From Bradyrhizobium sp. cir1 (GTDB taxonomy: Bacteria > Pseudomonadota > Alphaproteobacteria > Rhizobiales > Xanthobacteraceae), in contig NZ_JACIHE010000004.1 in the NCBI RefSeq assembly GCF_014198245.1, positions 310,001-374,000 of the forward strand: a DNA stretch of 64,000 nt, written 5' to 3'. Position 1 is the first letter of the stretch. Every line of letters begins with the position of its first letter. Made by a program: the position numbers and the translations under genes. Positions 18,507 through 28,377 of this stretch are shown in pieces. Below the pieces are notes generated by a model. It saw nothing but the letters and a program-made list of their open reading frames with translations, was not told the origin of the DNA and searched no databases.

Positions 18507-20282
18507 ATGAAAACGTCCAAGGAAACGTCCAAGGAAACATCCAGGCAAACGTCGATCACCAGAAAGCAATGGTACCTGTCCAGCTTCGTCGCCTTCACCT
18601 GTCTGGCCGCGACCGCCGCGACTGCCGGCCCGATCGAGAGTTATTCTCCGGTCACTGCGCAGCGGTTGGAAAATCCGGAACCGGGCAACTGGATGCTCTA
18701 CCGGCGGACCTATGACGGGCAGGGCTACAGCCCGCTCGACCAGATCAACGACTCGAACGTGAAGAATCTCACGCCGGCCTGGACCTTTGCCACCGGCGTC
18801 GTCGAGGGCCACGAGGCGCCGCCGATCGTCAACAACGGCGTGATGTTCGTGGCGACCCCGATGGGGCAGGTGATCGCATTGAACGCGAAGACCGGCGACG
18901 AATACTGGCGCTACAAGCGGCAGCTCCCCGACGATCTGTTCCAACTGCATCCGACCAGCCGCGGTGTCGGCCTCTGGGAGGACAAGCTCTATCTCGCCAC
19001 CACCGACGACCACGTCGTTGCGCTCGATGCCAAGACCGGCAAGGTGGTGTGGGACACCAAGGTGCAGGACTACAAGAAGGGCCAGTACATGACCCTGATG
19101 CCGCTGATCGTCGACGGCAAGGTCATCGTCGGCGGCTCCGGCGGCGAGTTCGGCGTGCGCGGCTATGTCGCCGCCTATGACGCCAAGGACGGCAAGGAGC
19201 TGTGGCGGACCTACACCATTCCCGGCGAAGGCGAGCCCGGTCACGACACCTGGCAGGGCGACGACTGGAAGAACGGTGGCGGCTCGGCCTGGATGACCGG
19301 CAATTACGACAAGGACACCAAGACGATCTATTGGGGCGTCGGCAACGCCGCGCCCTGGCCCGGCGAGATGCATCCCGGCGACAACCTCTACACCTCGTCG
19401 GTGCTCGCGCTCGATCCGAACAACGGCAAGATCAAGACCTATCACCAGTACCACCAGAACGATTCCTGGGACTGGGACGAGGTCGAGGCGCCGATCCTGA
19501 TCGACCTGCAACGCGACGGCCGCAACATCAAGAGCCTGGTCCATCCGGGACGCGATGCGATCTTCTGGGTGCTCGAACGCACGCCGACCAAGATCAACTA
19601 CGTCGCTGGCTGGCCGTTCGTCTCCACCGATGTCTGGAAGGGCATCGATGCGGAAAGCGGCAAGCCGATCGTCGATCCCGCCCACAAGCCTGTCATCGGC
19701 AAACGCGTCGAGTTCTGTCCGTCGCTGTGGGGCGGCAAGGACTGGCCGTCGGCGGCCTACAGCGAAAGGACCAAGCTGGTCTACGTGCCCGCCAACGAGA
19801 ATTTCTGTGGCGGATTCACCGGCGAGAAGATTCCATTGAAGCCGGGCGAGCTCTGGCTCGGCACCAAGCCGGAGGATATCGGCTTGAAGGCGAAGCCCGG
19901 TGCGGACCATTTCGGTGAGCTGCAGGCGTGGGATCCCGCCACGGGCAAGAAGGTGTGGCAGCACAACTTCCCGAAGTCGCAGCTGTTCGGTTCGGTCACG
20001 GCAACCGCGGGCGATCTCATCTTCGCCGGCGGCACCAACGACCGCAACTTTCGCGCCTTCAACGCCAAGACCGGCGAGCTGTTGTGGGAACAGAAGACCA
20101 ACTCCGGCATCATGGGCATGCCGGTGTCCTATGAGGTCGACGGCACCCAGTACATCGCGATCCAGTCGGGATGGGGCGTGGACGCGCAGCGCATCCAGGA
20201 TGCGCTCGCCACCAACAATATCGGCATCGAGTCCAACGTGCCGCAGGGCGGCGTGGTCTGGGTGTTCGCGCTGAAGAAATAG
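18507..20282 (+). CDS. PQQ alcohol dehydrogenase lacking the vicinal disulfide
   Basis: Periplasmic eight-bladed quinoprotein of 591 aa with a signal peptide (WYLSSFVAFTCLAATAATAG) after an odd KETSKETSRQTS repeat. Metal ligands are the Glu in GGSGGEFGVRG, the Asn in WGVGNAAPW, catalytic Asp322 and a second Asp324 (NDSWDWDEVEAP), the last being the lanthanide signature of XoxF/ExaF enzymes. The adjacent Cys pair that stacks on PQQ in methanol dehydrogenases is absent: the site reads QLHPTSRG. No haem motif, so electrons go to a separate carrier, perhaps the upstream Rieske protein. The alcohol substrate is unknown. The ATG follows AAAGGGG; a hairpin terminator follows. Confidence 0.88.
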   Translation: MKTSKETSKETSRQTSITRKQWYLSSFVAFTCLAATAATAGPIESYSPVTAQRLENPEPGNWMLYRRTYDGQGYSPLDQINDSNVKNLTPAWTFATGVVEGHEAPPIVNNGVMFVATPMGQVIALNAKTGDEYWRYKRQLPDDLFQLHPTSRGVGLWEDKLYLATTDDHVVALDAKTGKVVWDTKVQDYKKGQYMTLMPLIVDGKVIVGGSGGEFGVRGYVAAYDAKDGKELWRTYTIPGEGEPGHDTWQGDDWKNGGGSAWMTGNYDKDTKTIYWGVGNAAPWPGEMHPGDNLYTSSVLALDPNNGKIKTYHQYHQNDSWDWDEVEAPILIDLQRDGRNIKSLVHPGRDAIFWVLERTPTKINYVAGWPFVSTDVWKGIDAESGKPIVDPAHKPVIGKRVEFCPSLWGGKDWPSAAYSERTKLVYVPANENFCGGFTGEKIPLKPGELWLGTKPEDIGLKAKPGADHFGELQAWDPATGKKVWQHNFPKSQLFGSVTATAGDLIFAGGTNDRNFRAFNAKTGELLWEQKTNSGIMGMPVSYEVDGTQYIAIQSGWGVDAQRIQDALATNNIGIESNVPQGGVVWVFALKK

Positions 20283-20328
20283 CTCCGCGGGCGGATCGAC
20301 GAAGGCGGAGCAGCAAGGGGGGTGGCGA

Positions 20329-20359
20329 ATGCGGCGGACGGCAACGTCCGCCGCATTTT
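20329..20359 (+). terminator. Rho-independent terminator of the 18507-20282 gene
   Basis: A perfect 12-bp stem, ATGCGGCGGACG and CGTCCGCCGCAT, with a GCAA tetraloop, followed by TTT. It lies 46 bp past the dehydrogenase stop on the same strand. Confidence 0.75.
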
Positions 20360-20455
20360 CGCGTGGGCCTTCTTCCTTCCCCTTAGCAACCGGCGTCGCC
20401 GTCTCCCCGACAAGGCAGGGCGCAGATGGCTTCTTGGTGACGGCCAGAGCAAGCG

Positions 20456-20500
20456 CCTCGTCCTTCGAGACGACCGCTTCGCGGTCTCCTCAGGATGAGG
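20456..20500. repeat. Intergenic palindromic repeat, copy 1
   Basis: The element begins CCTCGTCCTTCGAGACG and ends CTCCTCAGGATGAGG, with a small GACCGCTTCGCGGTC stem inside. It is one of the dispersed repeats common between genes in Bradyrhizobium. An inverted relative lies at 20545-20589. Confidence 0.7.
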
Positions 20501-20544
20501 CTAAGCAGCATTGGCCCCGTTGAAATTGTTGCCGCACACTCCGT

Positions 20545-20589
20545 CCTCATCCTGAGGGCCCGCCATCGGCGGGCGTCTCGAAGGATGGG
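20545..20589. repeat. Intergenic palindromic repeat, copy 2 (inverted)
   Basis: It runs from CCTCATCCTGAGG to CGTCTCGAAGGATGGG with a GCCCGCCATCGGCGGGC stem inside: the same family as 20456-20500 in opposite orientation. Its left edge supplies the last codons of the small secreted gene 20547-20729. Confidence 0.7.
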
Positions 20590-20729
20590 CTGCGGGCGTT
20601 CTGGTCCGGCGCGGTGGGGCGCGTGGCTGTGGTTGGGGGCGTGGTGTTGCTCTGGGCGAATGCACCCGCGGCAGTCAAGAGAAAGGCGCCCGACAGCGAG
20701 ACTGCGAGCGCCTTTGAGATGTTGATCAT
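20547..20729 (-). CDS. Small secreted hypothetical protein
   Basis: 60 aa. A convincing signal peptide ([18 protein letters not shown]) is followed by ~34 residues rich in Thr, Pro, Ser and Asn. AGGAGC lies 7-8 bases before the ATG. The 3' end runs into a dispersed repeat, so the C-terminus may have been changed by repeat insertion. No family recognised. It diverges from nothing: the molybdopterin dehydrogenase ends 59 bp upstream on the same strand. Confidence 0.5.
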   Translation of the reverse strand: MINISKALAVSLSGAFLLTAAGAFAQSNTTPPTTATRPTAPDQNARSPSFETPADGGPSG

Positions 20730-20787
20730 CGATCTGCTCCTGTCAGATCGATGGAAACGGCGCGAGGCCGCCTTCTGTTCCGTTCCC

Positions 20788-23100
20788 TCACGCCTCCAAT
20801 TGCTTGCCGATCGGCAAGCTTCGGATGCGTTTTCCGGTCGCCGCGAAGATGGCGTTGATCAGCGCCGGAGCGAATGGCGGCACGCCGGGCTCGCCGACGC
20901 CGCTCGGCGGCGTGTCCGGGCCGGGCGGCACGATGTAGACGTTGGTCACGACAGGAGACTCGTCCATCCTGATGACCTGGAAGTCGTCGTAGTTCTTCTG
21001 CTGCACCTTGCCGTCCTTGAACGTGATCTCGCCGTATTTGGCGATGCTCAGGCCCATGATCGCCGCGCCCTCGATCTGCGAGGCGATGCGCTCGGGATTG
21101 ACATAGGTGCCGCAGTCGATCGCGGTGTCGACCCGCGGCACTGTCAGTTTGCCCTTCTCATCGACGGCCACCTCGACGATGGTCGCGATGTAGCTGACGA
21201 AGCTGCGGTGCACGGCGATGCCGAGACCGTGGCCCTTCGGCACCTGGCGTCCCCATTCGCCCTTCTCGGCGACCAGCTCGACGACTTTGCGCAGGCGCGC
21301 GGTGTCGATCGGGTAGCTGTCATAGGGCTCGCCGTAGTTCCAGAGGTCCTTCACCGCCGGCTTGACGATGCGCGGACTTCCGATCAGTTCCAGCAGCATC
21401 TGCTTCTGGTCGCGGCCCGTGGCCTGCGCGATCTCGCCGACCATCGACTGCACCGCGAAGGCGCGGGGGATGTTCGAGACCGAGCGGAACCAGCCGATGC
21501 GGGTGTGCGCGGCCGCTTCCGGATTCTCGCAGCTGATGTTGGCGATCTCGAACGGCATGTCGACGAGGCCCATGCCGATTTCGAAGGGCGCCTGATGCAC
21601 CGTGCCGGCCGCAAAGGTCGAGGCGATGCTGGGGGCCACGCTACGGTGGCGCCAGGCGATCACCTTGCCGCTCTTGTCGAGACCGGCCTCGATCCGCTCG
21701 ACCGAGACGGTGTGCAGGAAGCCGTTGTGGATGTCGTCCTCCCGCGTCCATTGCACCTTCACCGGCGCGCCGAGCTCCTTCGAGAGCAGCGCGGCTTCGA
21801 GCGCAAAGTCGCATTTCGACTTGCGGCCGAAACCGCCGCCGAGCAGCGTCACGTTGACGGTGACGTTCGCTTCCGGAATGCCGAGCGTCTTGGCGACGTC
21901 CTCGCGCGTGCCGCCCGGGCTCTGCACCGGCGCCCAGATCTCGGCCTTGTCGCCCTTGACGTCGGCCACCGCCACCGGCGGCTCCATGCTGACATGGGCC
22001 AGATGCGGGATGTAGTACTCGCCGACGATGACCTTGTCGGCGCCCTTCAGGGCGGCGTCCGCATCGCCCTCCTGGCGCAGGACCAGGCCGGGCTTGCGCG
22101 AGGCCTCCTCGATCTCCTTGCGGTAGGCGACCGACTCGTACTTGCCGTTGGGGCCGTCGTCCCAGGTCAGCTTCAGCGCGTCGCGGCCCTTGATCGCCGC
22201 GCCGGTGTTGCGTGCGATCACGGCGACGCCGCCGAGCGGCTGGAATTTCGACGGCCACGGCCAGCCGCGCACCTGCATCACCTTCTCGACGCCGGGCACC
22301 TTCAGCGCCTCGTCCGGCTCGAACTTGACGAGCTTGCCGCCGGTCACCGGCGGACGCGCGATCACGGCGTACTTCATGCCGGGCAGACGCACGTCGGCGC
22401 CGTATCGCGCCTTTCCGGTGGTGATGTCGTGGAGATCGACGATGCCGATCTGGCCCTTGCCGAGATAGCGGAAGTCCTTGGGATCCTTCAGCTTGAGGCC
22501 TTCGATGCTCGGCACCGATTCCTTGGCGGCGTCGGCAGCAAGCTCGCCGAAGCCGAGCTTGCGTCCGCTGGCGCTGTGGACAATCTCGTGATTGACGGCC
22601 TTGACCTCGGTCGCCGGCACGCCCCAGCGCTTGGCCGCGGCCTGCTCCAGCATGGTGCGGGCGGAGGCGCCGATCTGGCGCATCGGGATCAGATAGTGCC
22701 GCGTGCTGCGCGAGCCGTCGGTGTCCTGGTTGCCGAACTTGACCTCGTCGCCATGGGCCTGCTGCACCTTGACCCTGGACCAGTCGGCTTCCATTTCCTC
22801 GGCCACGATCAGCGGCAGGCTGGTGCGCACGCCGGTGCCCATTTCGGAGCGGTGCCCGACGATGGTGACGATGCCATCAGGTGCGACCGAAACGAACACG
22901 CGCGGATCGACCACGACGCCGTGCGGCATCTTTCCGGCGCCTGTCTCATAGGCGAGCGCCTGGCGCGACATCACGGGCGCGGCGAGCACGAAGCCGCCGG
23001 TGACGCCGAGCCCCTTCAGGATGCTGCGGCGCGAGACTTTCTCCACCCTGATGTTCTTTTCGAAGCCGCGAAGCTTGCGGGGATTGTCGATGAAATTCAT
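20788..23100 (-). CDS. Molybdopterin-binding subunit, IorB-like aldehyde/N-heterocycle oxidoreductase
   Basis: 770-aa large subunit of a xanthine-dehydrogenase-family enzyme of the isoquinoline 1-oxidoreductase beta type. A Tat signal is present ([20 protein letters not shown], residues ~22-41), so the enzyme is exported. Cofactor-binding stretches include [15 protein letters not shown] and the C-terminal [25 protein letters not shown] with the conserved catalytic-Glu motif. No separate FAD subunit is present, as in enzymes that pass electrons to cytochrome c. The start lies 1 bp after the stop of the iron-sulfur subunit. An aldehyde substrate is plausible in this region but unproven. Confidence 0.87.
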   Translation of the reverse strand: MNFIDNPRKLRGFEKNIRVEKVSRRSILKGLGVTGGFVLAAPVMSRQALAYETGAGKMPHGVVVDPRVFVSVAPDGIVTIVGHRSEMGTGVRTSLPLIVAEEMEADWSRVKVQQAHGDEVKFGNQDTDGSRSTRHYLIPMRQIGASARTMLEQAAAKRWGVPATEVKAVNHEIVHSASGRKLGFGELAADAAKESVPSIEGLKLKDPKDFRYLGKGQIGIVDLHDITTGKARYGADVRLPGMKYAVIARPPVTGGKLVKFEPDEALKVPGVEKVMQVRGWPWPSKFQPLGGVAVIARNTGAAIKGRDALKLTWDDGPNGKYESVAYRKEIEEASRKPGLVLRQEGDADAALKGADKVIVGEYYIPHLAHVSMEPPVAVADVKGDKAEIWAPVQSPGGTREDVAKTLGIPEANVTVNVTLLGGGFGRKSKCDFALEAALLSKELGAPVKVQWTREDDIHNGFLHTVSVERIEAGLDKSGKVIAWRHRSVAPSIASTFAAGTVHQAPFEIGMGLVDMPFEIANISCENPEAAAHTRIGWFRSVSNIPRAFAVQSMVGEIAQATGRDQKQMLLELIGSPRIVKPAVKDLWNYGEPYDSYPIDTARLRKVVELVAEKGEWGRQVPKGHGLGIAVHRSFVSYIATIVEVAVDEKGKLTVPRVDTAIDCGTYVNPERIASQIEGAAIMGLSIAKYGEITFKDGKVQQKNYDDFQVIRMDESPVVTNVYIVPPGPDTPPSGVGEPGVPPFAPALINAIFAATGKRIRSLPIGKQLEA

Positions 23101-23101
23101 G

Positions 23102-23554
23102 TCACACTCCCGTCGATGCGAGATGGACCGCGTTCTCGATGCGCTGGTAGCAGCCGCAGCGGCAGATGTTGCCGGACATCGACTCGCGGATCTGGTCGTG
23201 CGACGGTTTTGGATTGTCCATCAGAAGCGCCGCGGCCTGCATGATCTGGCCGGCTTGGCAGAAGCCGCACTGGGGAACATTGACCTGGCGCCAGGCCTTT
23301 TGAACCGGGTGATCGCCGGTCGGATGCAGCCCCTCGATCGTCGTGACCTCGCGTCCGGCGACGTCGTTCACCGACGTGATGCAGGCGCGCACGGCTTCCT
23401 TGTCGACGATGACGGTGCAGGCGCCGCACAGGGCCTGGCCGCAGCCGAACTTGGTGCCGGTCAGCCCGGCCTCGTCGCGCAAGAACCAGAGTAGCGGGAG
23501 ATCCGGGTCGCCGTCCCAGCTCTGTTCCTGGCCATTGATCTTCACCTTGATCAT
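23102..23554 (-). CDS. [2Fe-2S] subunit, IorA-like
   Basis: 150-aa electron-transfer subunit of the molybdenum enzyme encoded by the next gene. The N-terminal plant-type ferredoxin cluster is GCGQALCGACTV; the C-terminal cluster uses CGFCQAGQIM and ICRCGCYQRI. The ATG at 23554 begins KVKINGQEQSW; the open frame extends upstream to 23797 without any family sequence. No signal peptide, so it probably rides out with the Tat-exported large subunit. Confidence 0.92.
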   Translation of the reverse strand: MIKVKINGQEQSWDGDPDLPLLWFLRDEAGLTGTKFGCGQALCGACTVIVDKEAVRACITSVNDVAGREVTTIEGLHPTGDHPVQKAWRQVNVPQCGFCQAGQIMQAAALLMDNPKPSHDQIRESMSGNICRCGCYQRIENAVHLASTGV

Positions 23555-24204
23555 GATTGTCCCTCGCTCTTCATAAGCATCTCGATTCAAATCCGCCGAT
23601 GTCGGCGGGCGGTGGTCCGTGCATTGCTTCGCCGCCTGCCGTCGTCCCGCACGAGCAAATCCCGGAGGGAGGCAGGAACGTCGATGACGATGTCTGGATG
23701 TTCTCGATACCTCCCGGTTTATTCTTAATTGTTTTGAACTTCGTGCGGCATCGTGACGGCGAGAGCGTAGCAGAGATCGCGCCGACCCGGCGTTCACAGC
23801 CGAGTGTTCTCACCGGGAAAAGATTGCATCGGTGGTTTGTCAAAAGCAGGGCGCGCCATCGCGCCGCGTGCATCGCGCTGCCGCAAATGCGCCTTGCAGC
23901 GAAAAAGGCTTCGTCCGCCTGCGCGGACGAAGCAGGATACCTCAGTCGAGGGAGGGAGAACGCAGCGACCGCGGACCTCAAGCAGGAAGCGCGCGGCACT
24001 GCGCAGTCATTCAGAGACCAGGACTGAGGGAGCCGACGGTTCTCGCCAGTTCAACGCAGGCGAGGAGGCGGCTTCGCCGCAATCGTTCGGGAGCCAGGCC
24101 CGTCCGGTTCGCTGGGAGTGGGGGAGGGGAACCAGCGATCGGACGGGCGTGGCGAGAGCGTGGGCCGCCGGCTCAGGCGGCCCGTTCAGTTCTAGCGGCC
24201 TTGT
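23555..24204. other. 650-bp non-coding interval with one strong hairpin
   Basis: It separates gfa (3' end at 24205) from the molybdenum oxidoreductase operon promoter, both on the minus strand. Open frames on both strands here are Arg-rich or lack ribosome sites. A perfect 10-bp stem, GCTTCGTCCG and CGGACGAAGC, lies at 23908-23933 and may end the gfa transcript. AT-rich sequence at 23715-23745 may belong to the 23554 promoter. Confidence 0.6.
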
Positions 24205-24768
24205 TCAGGCGGCCTTGGCTTTGGCCACGTGGGTCGCGATCGCGTCCATCAGCGCCGGCGACAGGCAGTCATAGGGCTCGAGCCCGAGCTCCTTCAGCCG
24301 CGCACGGATGCCGGCCATCTGCTCCGGCTTCACGCCGGATTCGATCACCGAGGAGACGAAGGCGGCGAATTGCGGCGCCTGCGAGCCCTGCTCCTGGAAC
24401 AGTTCGGGATGGATGAAGTCGAGGCCGTAGAACGGATGGTTCTTGTTCTCGATGCGGCCGTACATGTGCGTGCCGCATGCCTTGCAGGCGTGGCGCTGGA
24501 TCACCGCCGAGGGGTCGACGATCTGGAGCTTGTCGCCGTTCTCGAGCACCGTGACGTTCTGGCGCGGCACCACTGCGACGACGGAGAACGTCGCTCCTTG
24601 CGGCTTCCAGCACTTGGTGCAGCCGCAGGCGTGGTTGTGGGCGACGTCGCCCTTGATGCCGACCTTGACCGGATGGTCGCTGCATTTGCAGACCAGGGTG
24701 CCGCCGGCAAAGCTGCCGCTACCCTGTTTGACGCCGTTGTCGATCGATGGATGGAGTGCAACAGTCAT
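24205..24768 (-). CDS. gfa: S-(hydroxymethyl)glutathione synthase (Gfa)
   Basis: 187-aa zinc protein that speeds condensation of formaldehyde with glutathione. The zinc-binding cysteines are visible: [18 protein letters not shown] and [17 protein letters not shown] lies ahead of the ATG at 24768. It follows frmA (stop to start 31 bp), so the two form a formaldehyde-oxidation unit below the methanol dehydrogenase genes. Some Gfa homologues may act as formaldehyde or glutathione carriers rather than true synthases. Confidence 0.93.
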   Translation of the reverse strand: MTVALHPSIDNGVKQGSGSFAGGTLVCKCSDHPVKVGIKGDVAHNHACGCTKCWKPQGATFSVVAVVPRQNVTVLENGDKLQIVDPSAVIQRHACKACGTHMYGRIENKNHPFYGLDFIHPELFQEQGSQAPQFAAFVSSVIESGVKPEQMAGIRARLKELGLEPYDCLSPALMDAIATHVAKAKAA

Positions 24769-24799
24769 GGTCGATCCTCCTGGGTGTGATGTCTATAGG

Positions 24800-25909
24800 C
24801 TAGTACACGACGACTGAACGGATGGATTTGCCCTCGTGCATGAGGTCAAAGCCCTTGTTGATCTCCTCGAGCTTGAGCACGTGGGTGATCATCGGATCGA
24901 TCTGGATCTTTCCGTTCATGTACCAGTCGACGATCTTCGGCACGTCAGTGCGGCCGCGCGCACCGCCGAACGCCGTGCCGCGCCAGTTGCGCCCGGTGAC
25001 GAGCTGGAACGGGCGGGTGGCGATCTCCTTGCCGGCCTCGGCGACGCCGATGATGATCGAGGTGCCCCAGCCGCGATGGCAGGCTTCCAGCGCCTGGCGC
25101 ATCACGGTGGTGTTGCCGGTGCAGTCGAAGGTGTAGTCGGCGCCGCCATCGGTGAGGCCGACCAGGTGTTGGACGATGTCGCCGGTGATCTTCTTCGGGT
25201 TGACGAAGTGGGTCATGCCGAACCGGCGGCCCCAATCCTCCTTGGAGTCGTTGACGTCGACGCCGATGATCTTGTCGGCGCCGGCCATCTTGGCGCCCTG
25301 GATGACATTGAGGCCAATGCCGCCGAGGCCGAACACGACCACGTTGGCGCCCGGCTCGACCTTGGCGGTGTTGACGACGGCGCCGACGCCGGTGGTGACG
25401 CCGCAGCCGATGTAGCAGCTCTTGTCGAAGGGCGCGTCCTCACGGATCTTGGCGACCGCGATCTCCGGCAGAACGGTGAAGTTCGAGAAGGTCGAGCAGC
25501 CCATGTAGTGGTAGATCGGCTTGCCCTTGTAGGAGAAGCGGCTGGTGCCGTCGGGCATTACGCCCTTGCCTTGCGTCGCGCGGATCGCGGTGCAGAGATT
25601 GGTCTTCTGGCTCAGGCAGCTTTTGCACTGCCGGCATTCCGGGGTGTAGAGCGGGATGACGTGGTCGCCCGGCTTCACCGAGGTCACGCCGGGGCCGATC
25701 TCGCGGATGATCCCGGCGCCCTCATGGCCCAGGATCGACGGGAAGATTCCCTCGCTGTCGAAGCCGTCGAGCGTGTAGGCGTCGGTGTGGCAGATGCCCG
25801 TTGCCTTGATCTCGACCAGGACCTCGCCGGCCTTGGGCCCTTCCAGGTCGACTTCGACGATCTCGAGCGGCTTCTTGGCTTCGAAAGCGACGGCGGCACG
25901 TGTTTTCAT
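24800..25909 (-). CDS. frmA: S-(hydroxymethyl)glutathione dehydrogenase (class III ADH)
   Basis: 369-aa NAD-dependent zinc alcohol dehydrogenase oxidising S-hydroxymethylglutathione to S-formylglutathione. Catalytic zinc: Cys in GICHTDAYT and His in LGHEGAG; structural zinc: the four Cys in [21 protein letters not shown] loop: [11 protein letters not shown]. The ATG has GAGGAGC upstream. It is flanked by gfa downstream and by xoxG/xoxF upstream, all minus strand. The next enzyme, FghA, is at 50860-51705. Called flhA in Paracoccus and adhI in Rhodobacter. Confidence 0.96.
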   Translation of the reverse strand: MKTRAAVAFEAKKPLEIVEVDLEGPKAGEVLVEIKATGICHTDAYTLDGFDSEGIFPSILGHEGAGIIREIGPGVTSVKPGDHVIPLYTPECRQCKSCLSQKTNLCTAIRATQGKGVMPDGTSRFSYKGKPIYHYMGCSTFSNFTVLPEIAVAKIREDAPFDKSCYIGCGVTTGVGAVVNTAKVEPGANVVVFGLGGIGLNVIQGAKMAGADKIIGVDVNDSKEDWGRRFGMTHFVNPKKITGDIVQHLVGLTDGGADYTFDCTGNTTVMRQALEACHRGWGTSIIIGVAEAGKEIATRPFQLVTGRNWRGTAFGGARGRTDVPKIVDWYMNGKIQIDPMITHVLKLEEINKGFDLMHEGKSIRSVVVY

Positions 25910-25969
25910 CGGTAGCTCCTCAAATTCTCGTAAGACGCCAGGAAGTAGTCTCGGCAGTCCTCGTAGCGT

Positions 25970-26491
25970 TCATTTCTTGCCCATGCAGGCGTCTTCGGCC
26001 TTGGTGTAGGCCTCCGTCTTCTCCTCCTTCTTGGAGGGACGCTGCCGGCCCCAGGCTTCGGTGGAGCGCGCGCGCAGATAGGCGTACAGATCGTCCATGT
26101 AGCAGGCGACGTTCGGGTTGTCGCCAAAGGCCGGCATGACGTTTTCCTGCGCGGTCGAGATGTTCTTGCGGCCGGAGGCGACTACGCCGAGGAAGTCGCC
26201 GTAGCTCATGGTCTTGACGGAATCCTTCAGCGCCGGTGCGTAAGTGGATCCCATGCCGTCGGGGCCATGGCAGACGTGGCAGTCGGAGTGATAGCGGCGG
26301 TAGCCGGAATAGGTGAACCAGTCCACGGTGCCGTCGGCCGAAATCTTGTAGGTCGGGGTTCCTTCCTTATCGAGCCATTTGCCGTCGTCTTCCTTCTTCA
26401 CGGCGGCCGGGTCGCCCGGACCTTCCGCGGTCGCAATTCCTCCCGACCCAACGAAGACCATCGCAGCAATGACAAAGCAGATTTTACGCAA
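25970..26491 (-). CDS. xoxG: Methanol-metabolism c-type cytochrome (XoxG-like)
   Basis: Periplasmic monohaem cytochrome c and probable electron acceptor of XoxF. I prefer a TTG start at 26491 (173 aa): GAGGAAA lies just upstream and a signal peptide begins at once (CFVIAAMVFVGSGGIATA). An ATG at 26548 would add a charged stretch that overlaps the upstream hairpin. The haem motif is CHVCHG within YHSDCHVCHGPDGMGS; a Met ligand is likely in ENVMPAFG. It ends with Lys-rich sequence and a lone Cys (DACMGKK). It lies 80 bp downstream of xoxF, separated by a hairpin. Confidence 0.87.
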   Translation of the reverse strand: MRKICFVIAAMVFVGSGGIATAEGPGDPAAVKKEDDGKWLDKEGTPTYKISADGTVDWFTYSGYRRYHSDCHVCHGPDGMGSTYAPALKDSVKTMSYGDFLGVVASGRKNISTAQENVMPAFGDNPNVACYMDDLYAYLRARSTEAWGRQRPSKKEEKTEAYTKAEDACMGKK

Positions 26492-26528
26492 GAGATTTTT
26501 CCTCGGAAGGCGTTCGGTGGAGACGAAC

Positions 26529-26554
26529 CGGCGCGTGGAGCGATCCACGCGCCG
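26529..26554. terminator. Hairpin between xoxF and xoxG
   Basis: A perfect 11-bp stem, CGGCGCGTGGA and TCCACGCGCCG, with a 4-base loop, 18 bp after the xoxF stop. There is no T-run on the minus strand, so an attenuator or mRNA-stabilising hairpin, making more XoxF than cytochrome, is more likely than full termination. Confidence 0.65.
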
Positions 26555-26571
26555 GAGCGATGCTGAAGGGC

Positions 26572-28377
26572 CTAGTTGGGCAGCGAGAACACGGTCAGCG
26601 TACCGCCGAGTGCCGTGTAGTTGCTGAGGGCCGCGTAGCCGCCGACTGCGCCGAGACCGGCGGTCGGATCGGTCAGGCCTGCGGCCAGACCAATGCCGGC
26701 CCAGCCACCGACGCCGGAGAGCACTGCGACATACTGCTTGCCGCCGTTCTCATAGGTCGTGACGTTGCCGATGATGCCGGAGGGAGTCTTGAACTTGTAG
26801 AGCTCCTTGCCGGACTTGGCATCGACCGCCTTCAGGTAGCCTTCGAGCGTGCCGTAGAACACCACGCCGCCGGCGGTTGCGAGCGCACCCGACCAGACCG
26901 AGAACTGCTCCTTGTTCGACCAGACGATCTTGCCGGTCTTGCCGTCCCAGGCGATGAAATTGCCCATGTGGCTTTCACCCTGCGGCGGATACATCGAGAG
27001 CGTCGCACCCACATAGGGCTGGCCCGCGGTGTAGCTCACCTTGAACGGCTCGTAGTCCATGCAGACGTGGTTGGTCGGAACGTAGAACAGCTGCGTGTCC
27101 GGCGAGTAAGCTGCCGGCTGCTCGTCCTTGGTGCCGAGCGCGGCCGGGCAGATGCCCTTCACGTTGTGGTCTTCACCGGCCTTGTCGGTCGAAGCTGCGT
27201 CGAGAACCTTCGGACGGCCATAGGTCGGCGAGTTCTTGTCCATATCGACGCCGGAGGTCCAGTTCACCTTCGGATCGTACTTTTCGGCGACCAGCAGCTC
27301 GCCGCTCTCACGGTCCAAGGTGTAGCCGAGACCGTTGCGGTCGAAATGCGTCAGGAGCTTGCGCGCCTGGCCGTTGATCTGCTGATCCGAGAGGATCATC
27401 TCGTTGACGCCGTCATAGTCCCACTCGTCGTGGGGCGTCATCTGATAGACCCACTTGGCCATGCCGGTATCCGCGTCGCGCGCGAAGATGGTCATCGACC
27501 ATTTGTTGTCGCCCGGACGCTGCTTCGGATTCCAGGTCGAGGGATTGCCCGACCCGTAATAGACGAGGTTCAGAGCGGGATCGAAGGACATCCAGCCCCA
27601 GGTGCAGCCGCCGCCGATCTTCCACTGATCGCCTTGCCAGGTCTTCAGCGAGGAGTCGGCCCCGACCGGCTTGCCGAGCGCCGTCGTCTTGGCCGGATCG
27701 AGCTTGATCTGGTCATCCGGACCCTCGGAGAAGGCGCGCCAGACTTGCTTGCCGCTCTTGAGATCGTAAGCGGTGACGTGGCACTGCACGCCGAATTCAC
27801 CGCCGGAGATGCCGACCAGAACCTTGTCCTTGACGACCAGCGCGGCCGATGTGCCGGTCTCGCCCTTCGCAGGATTGCCGTTCGTCGCCGACCAGGCCAC
27901 CTGGCCGGTCTTGGCGTCGAGCGCGACGAGGTTGGTGTCGGCCTGATGCAGGATGATCTTGCCGTCGCCGTAAGACAGGCCGCGGTTGACCGTGTCGCAG
28001 CACATCACCGGAATGACGTTCGGATCCTGCTTCGGCTCGTACTTCCAGATGATCTTGTTCTCGTTGGAAAGGTCAAGAGCATAGACCTTGTTCGGGAACG
28101 GCGTATGGACGTACATCACGTTGCCGATGATCAGCGGCCCGCCTTCATGGCCGCGCAGCACGCCGGTCGAGAAGGTCCAGGCGACCTGGAGCTTGCCCAC
28201 GTTTTGTGCGTTGATCTGGTTCAGCTTGGAATAGCGGGTGTTGGCGTAGTCGCCCGCCGGCATCACCCAGTCTTTCGGGTTCTGCGACATCTTGATCAGC
28301 TCATCGTTGGCTGAAGCGCTGCCGACGGCGAGAGCCGCCGCGGAGCCAAGATAGGTCGCGAGTAGCACCTTGCGCAT
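26572..28377 (-). CDS. xoxF: Lanthanide-dependent methanol dehydrogenase XoxF
   Basis: PQQ methanol dehydrogenase of the XoxF5-like type, about 601 aa. Signal peptide: [18 protein letters not shown]. In the numbering from the first ATG (28383), the vicinal disulfide is Cys128-Cys129 ([10 protein letters not shown]). Metal ligands: Glu in [10 protein letters not shown], Asn in GSGNPSTWN, catalytic Asp322 and the lanthanide-specific Asp324 in [11 protein letters not shown]. MxaF has Ala at that last site, so this is not MxaF. GGAGGA sits only 2 bases before the first ATG but 8 before the second (28377), which I prefer. No mxa genes occur in the window. Confidence 0.96.
   Translation of the reverse strand: MRKVLLATYLGSAAALAVGSASANDELIKMSQNPKDWVMPAGDYANTRYSKLNQINAQNVGKLQVAWTFSTGVLRGHEGGPLIIGNVMYVHTPFPNKVYALDLSNENKIIWKYEPKQDPNVIPVMCCDTVNRGLSYGDGKIILHQADTNLVALDAKTGQVAWSATNGNPAKGETGTSAALVVKDKVLVGISGGEFGVQCHVTAYDLKSGKQVWRAFSEGPDDQIKLDPAKTTALGKPVGADSSLKTWQGDQWKIGGGCTWGWMSFDPALNLVYYGSGNPSTWNPKQRPGDNKWSMTIFARDADTGMAKWVYQMTPHDEWDYDGVNEMILSDQQINGQARKLLTHFDRNGLGYTLDRESGELLVAEKYDPKVNWTSGVDMDKNSPTYGRPKVLDAASTDKAGEDHNVKGICPAALGTKDEQPAAYSPDTQLFYVPTNHVCMDYEPFKVSYTAGQPYVGATLSMYPPQGESHMGNFIAWDGKTGKIVWSNKEQFSVWSGALATAGGVVFYGTLEGYLKAVDAKSGKELYKFKTPSGIIGNVTTYENGGKQYVAVLSGVGGWAGIGLAAGLTDPTAGLGAVGGYAALSNYTALGGTLTVFSLPN

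Noticed and set aside
20614..23244. 876-codon open frame on the + strand
   Set aside because: It is antisense to the molybdopterin subunit, has Arg/Asp/His-rich non-protein-like composition and matches no family; the minus-strand protein has clear motifs.
23571..23999. 142-codon frame on the - strand in the 650-bp gap
   Set aside because: No ribosome site, no signal or domain, Cys/Arg-rich random-looking composition, and it contains the 23908 hairpin.
26560..28314. 584-codon open frame on the + strand over xoxF
   Set aside because: Composition dominated by Arg, Val and Gly with no domain; xoxF on the other strand is unambiguous.
26572..28377. Calcium methanol dehydrogenase MxaF
   Set aside because: The residue two after the catalytic Asp is Asp, not Ala, and no mxaI or other mxa genes are present; the enzyme is XoxF.
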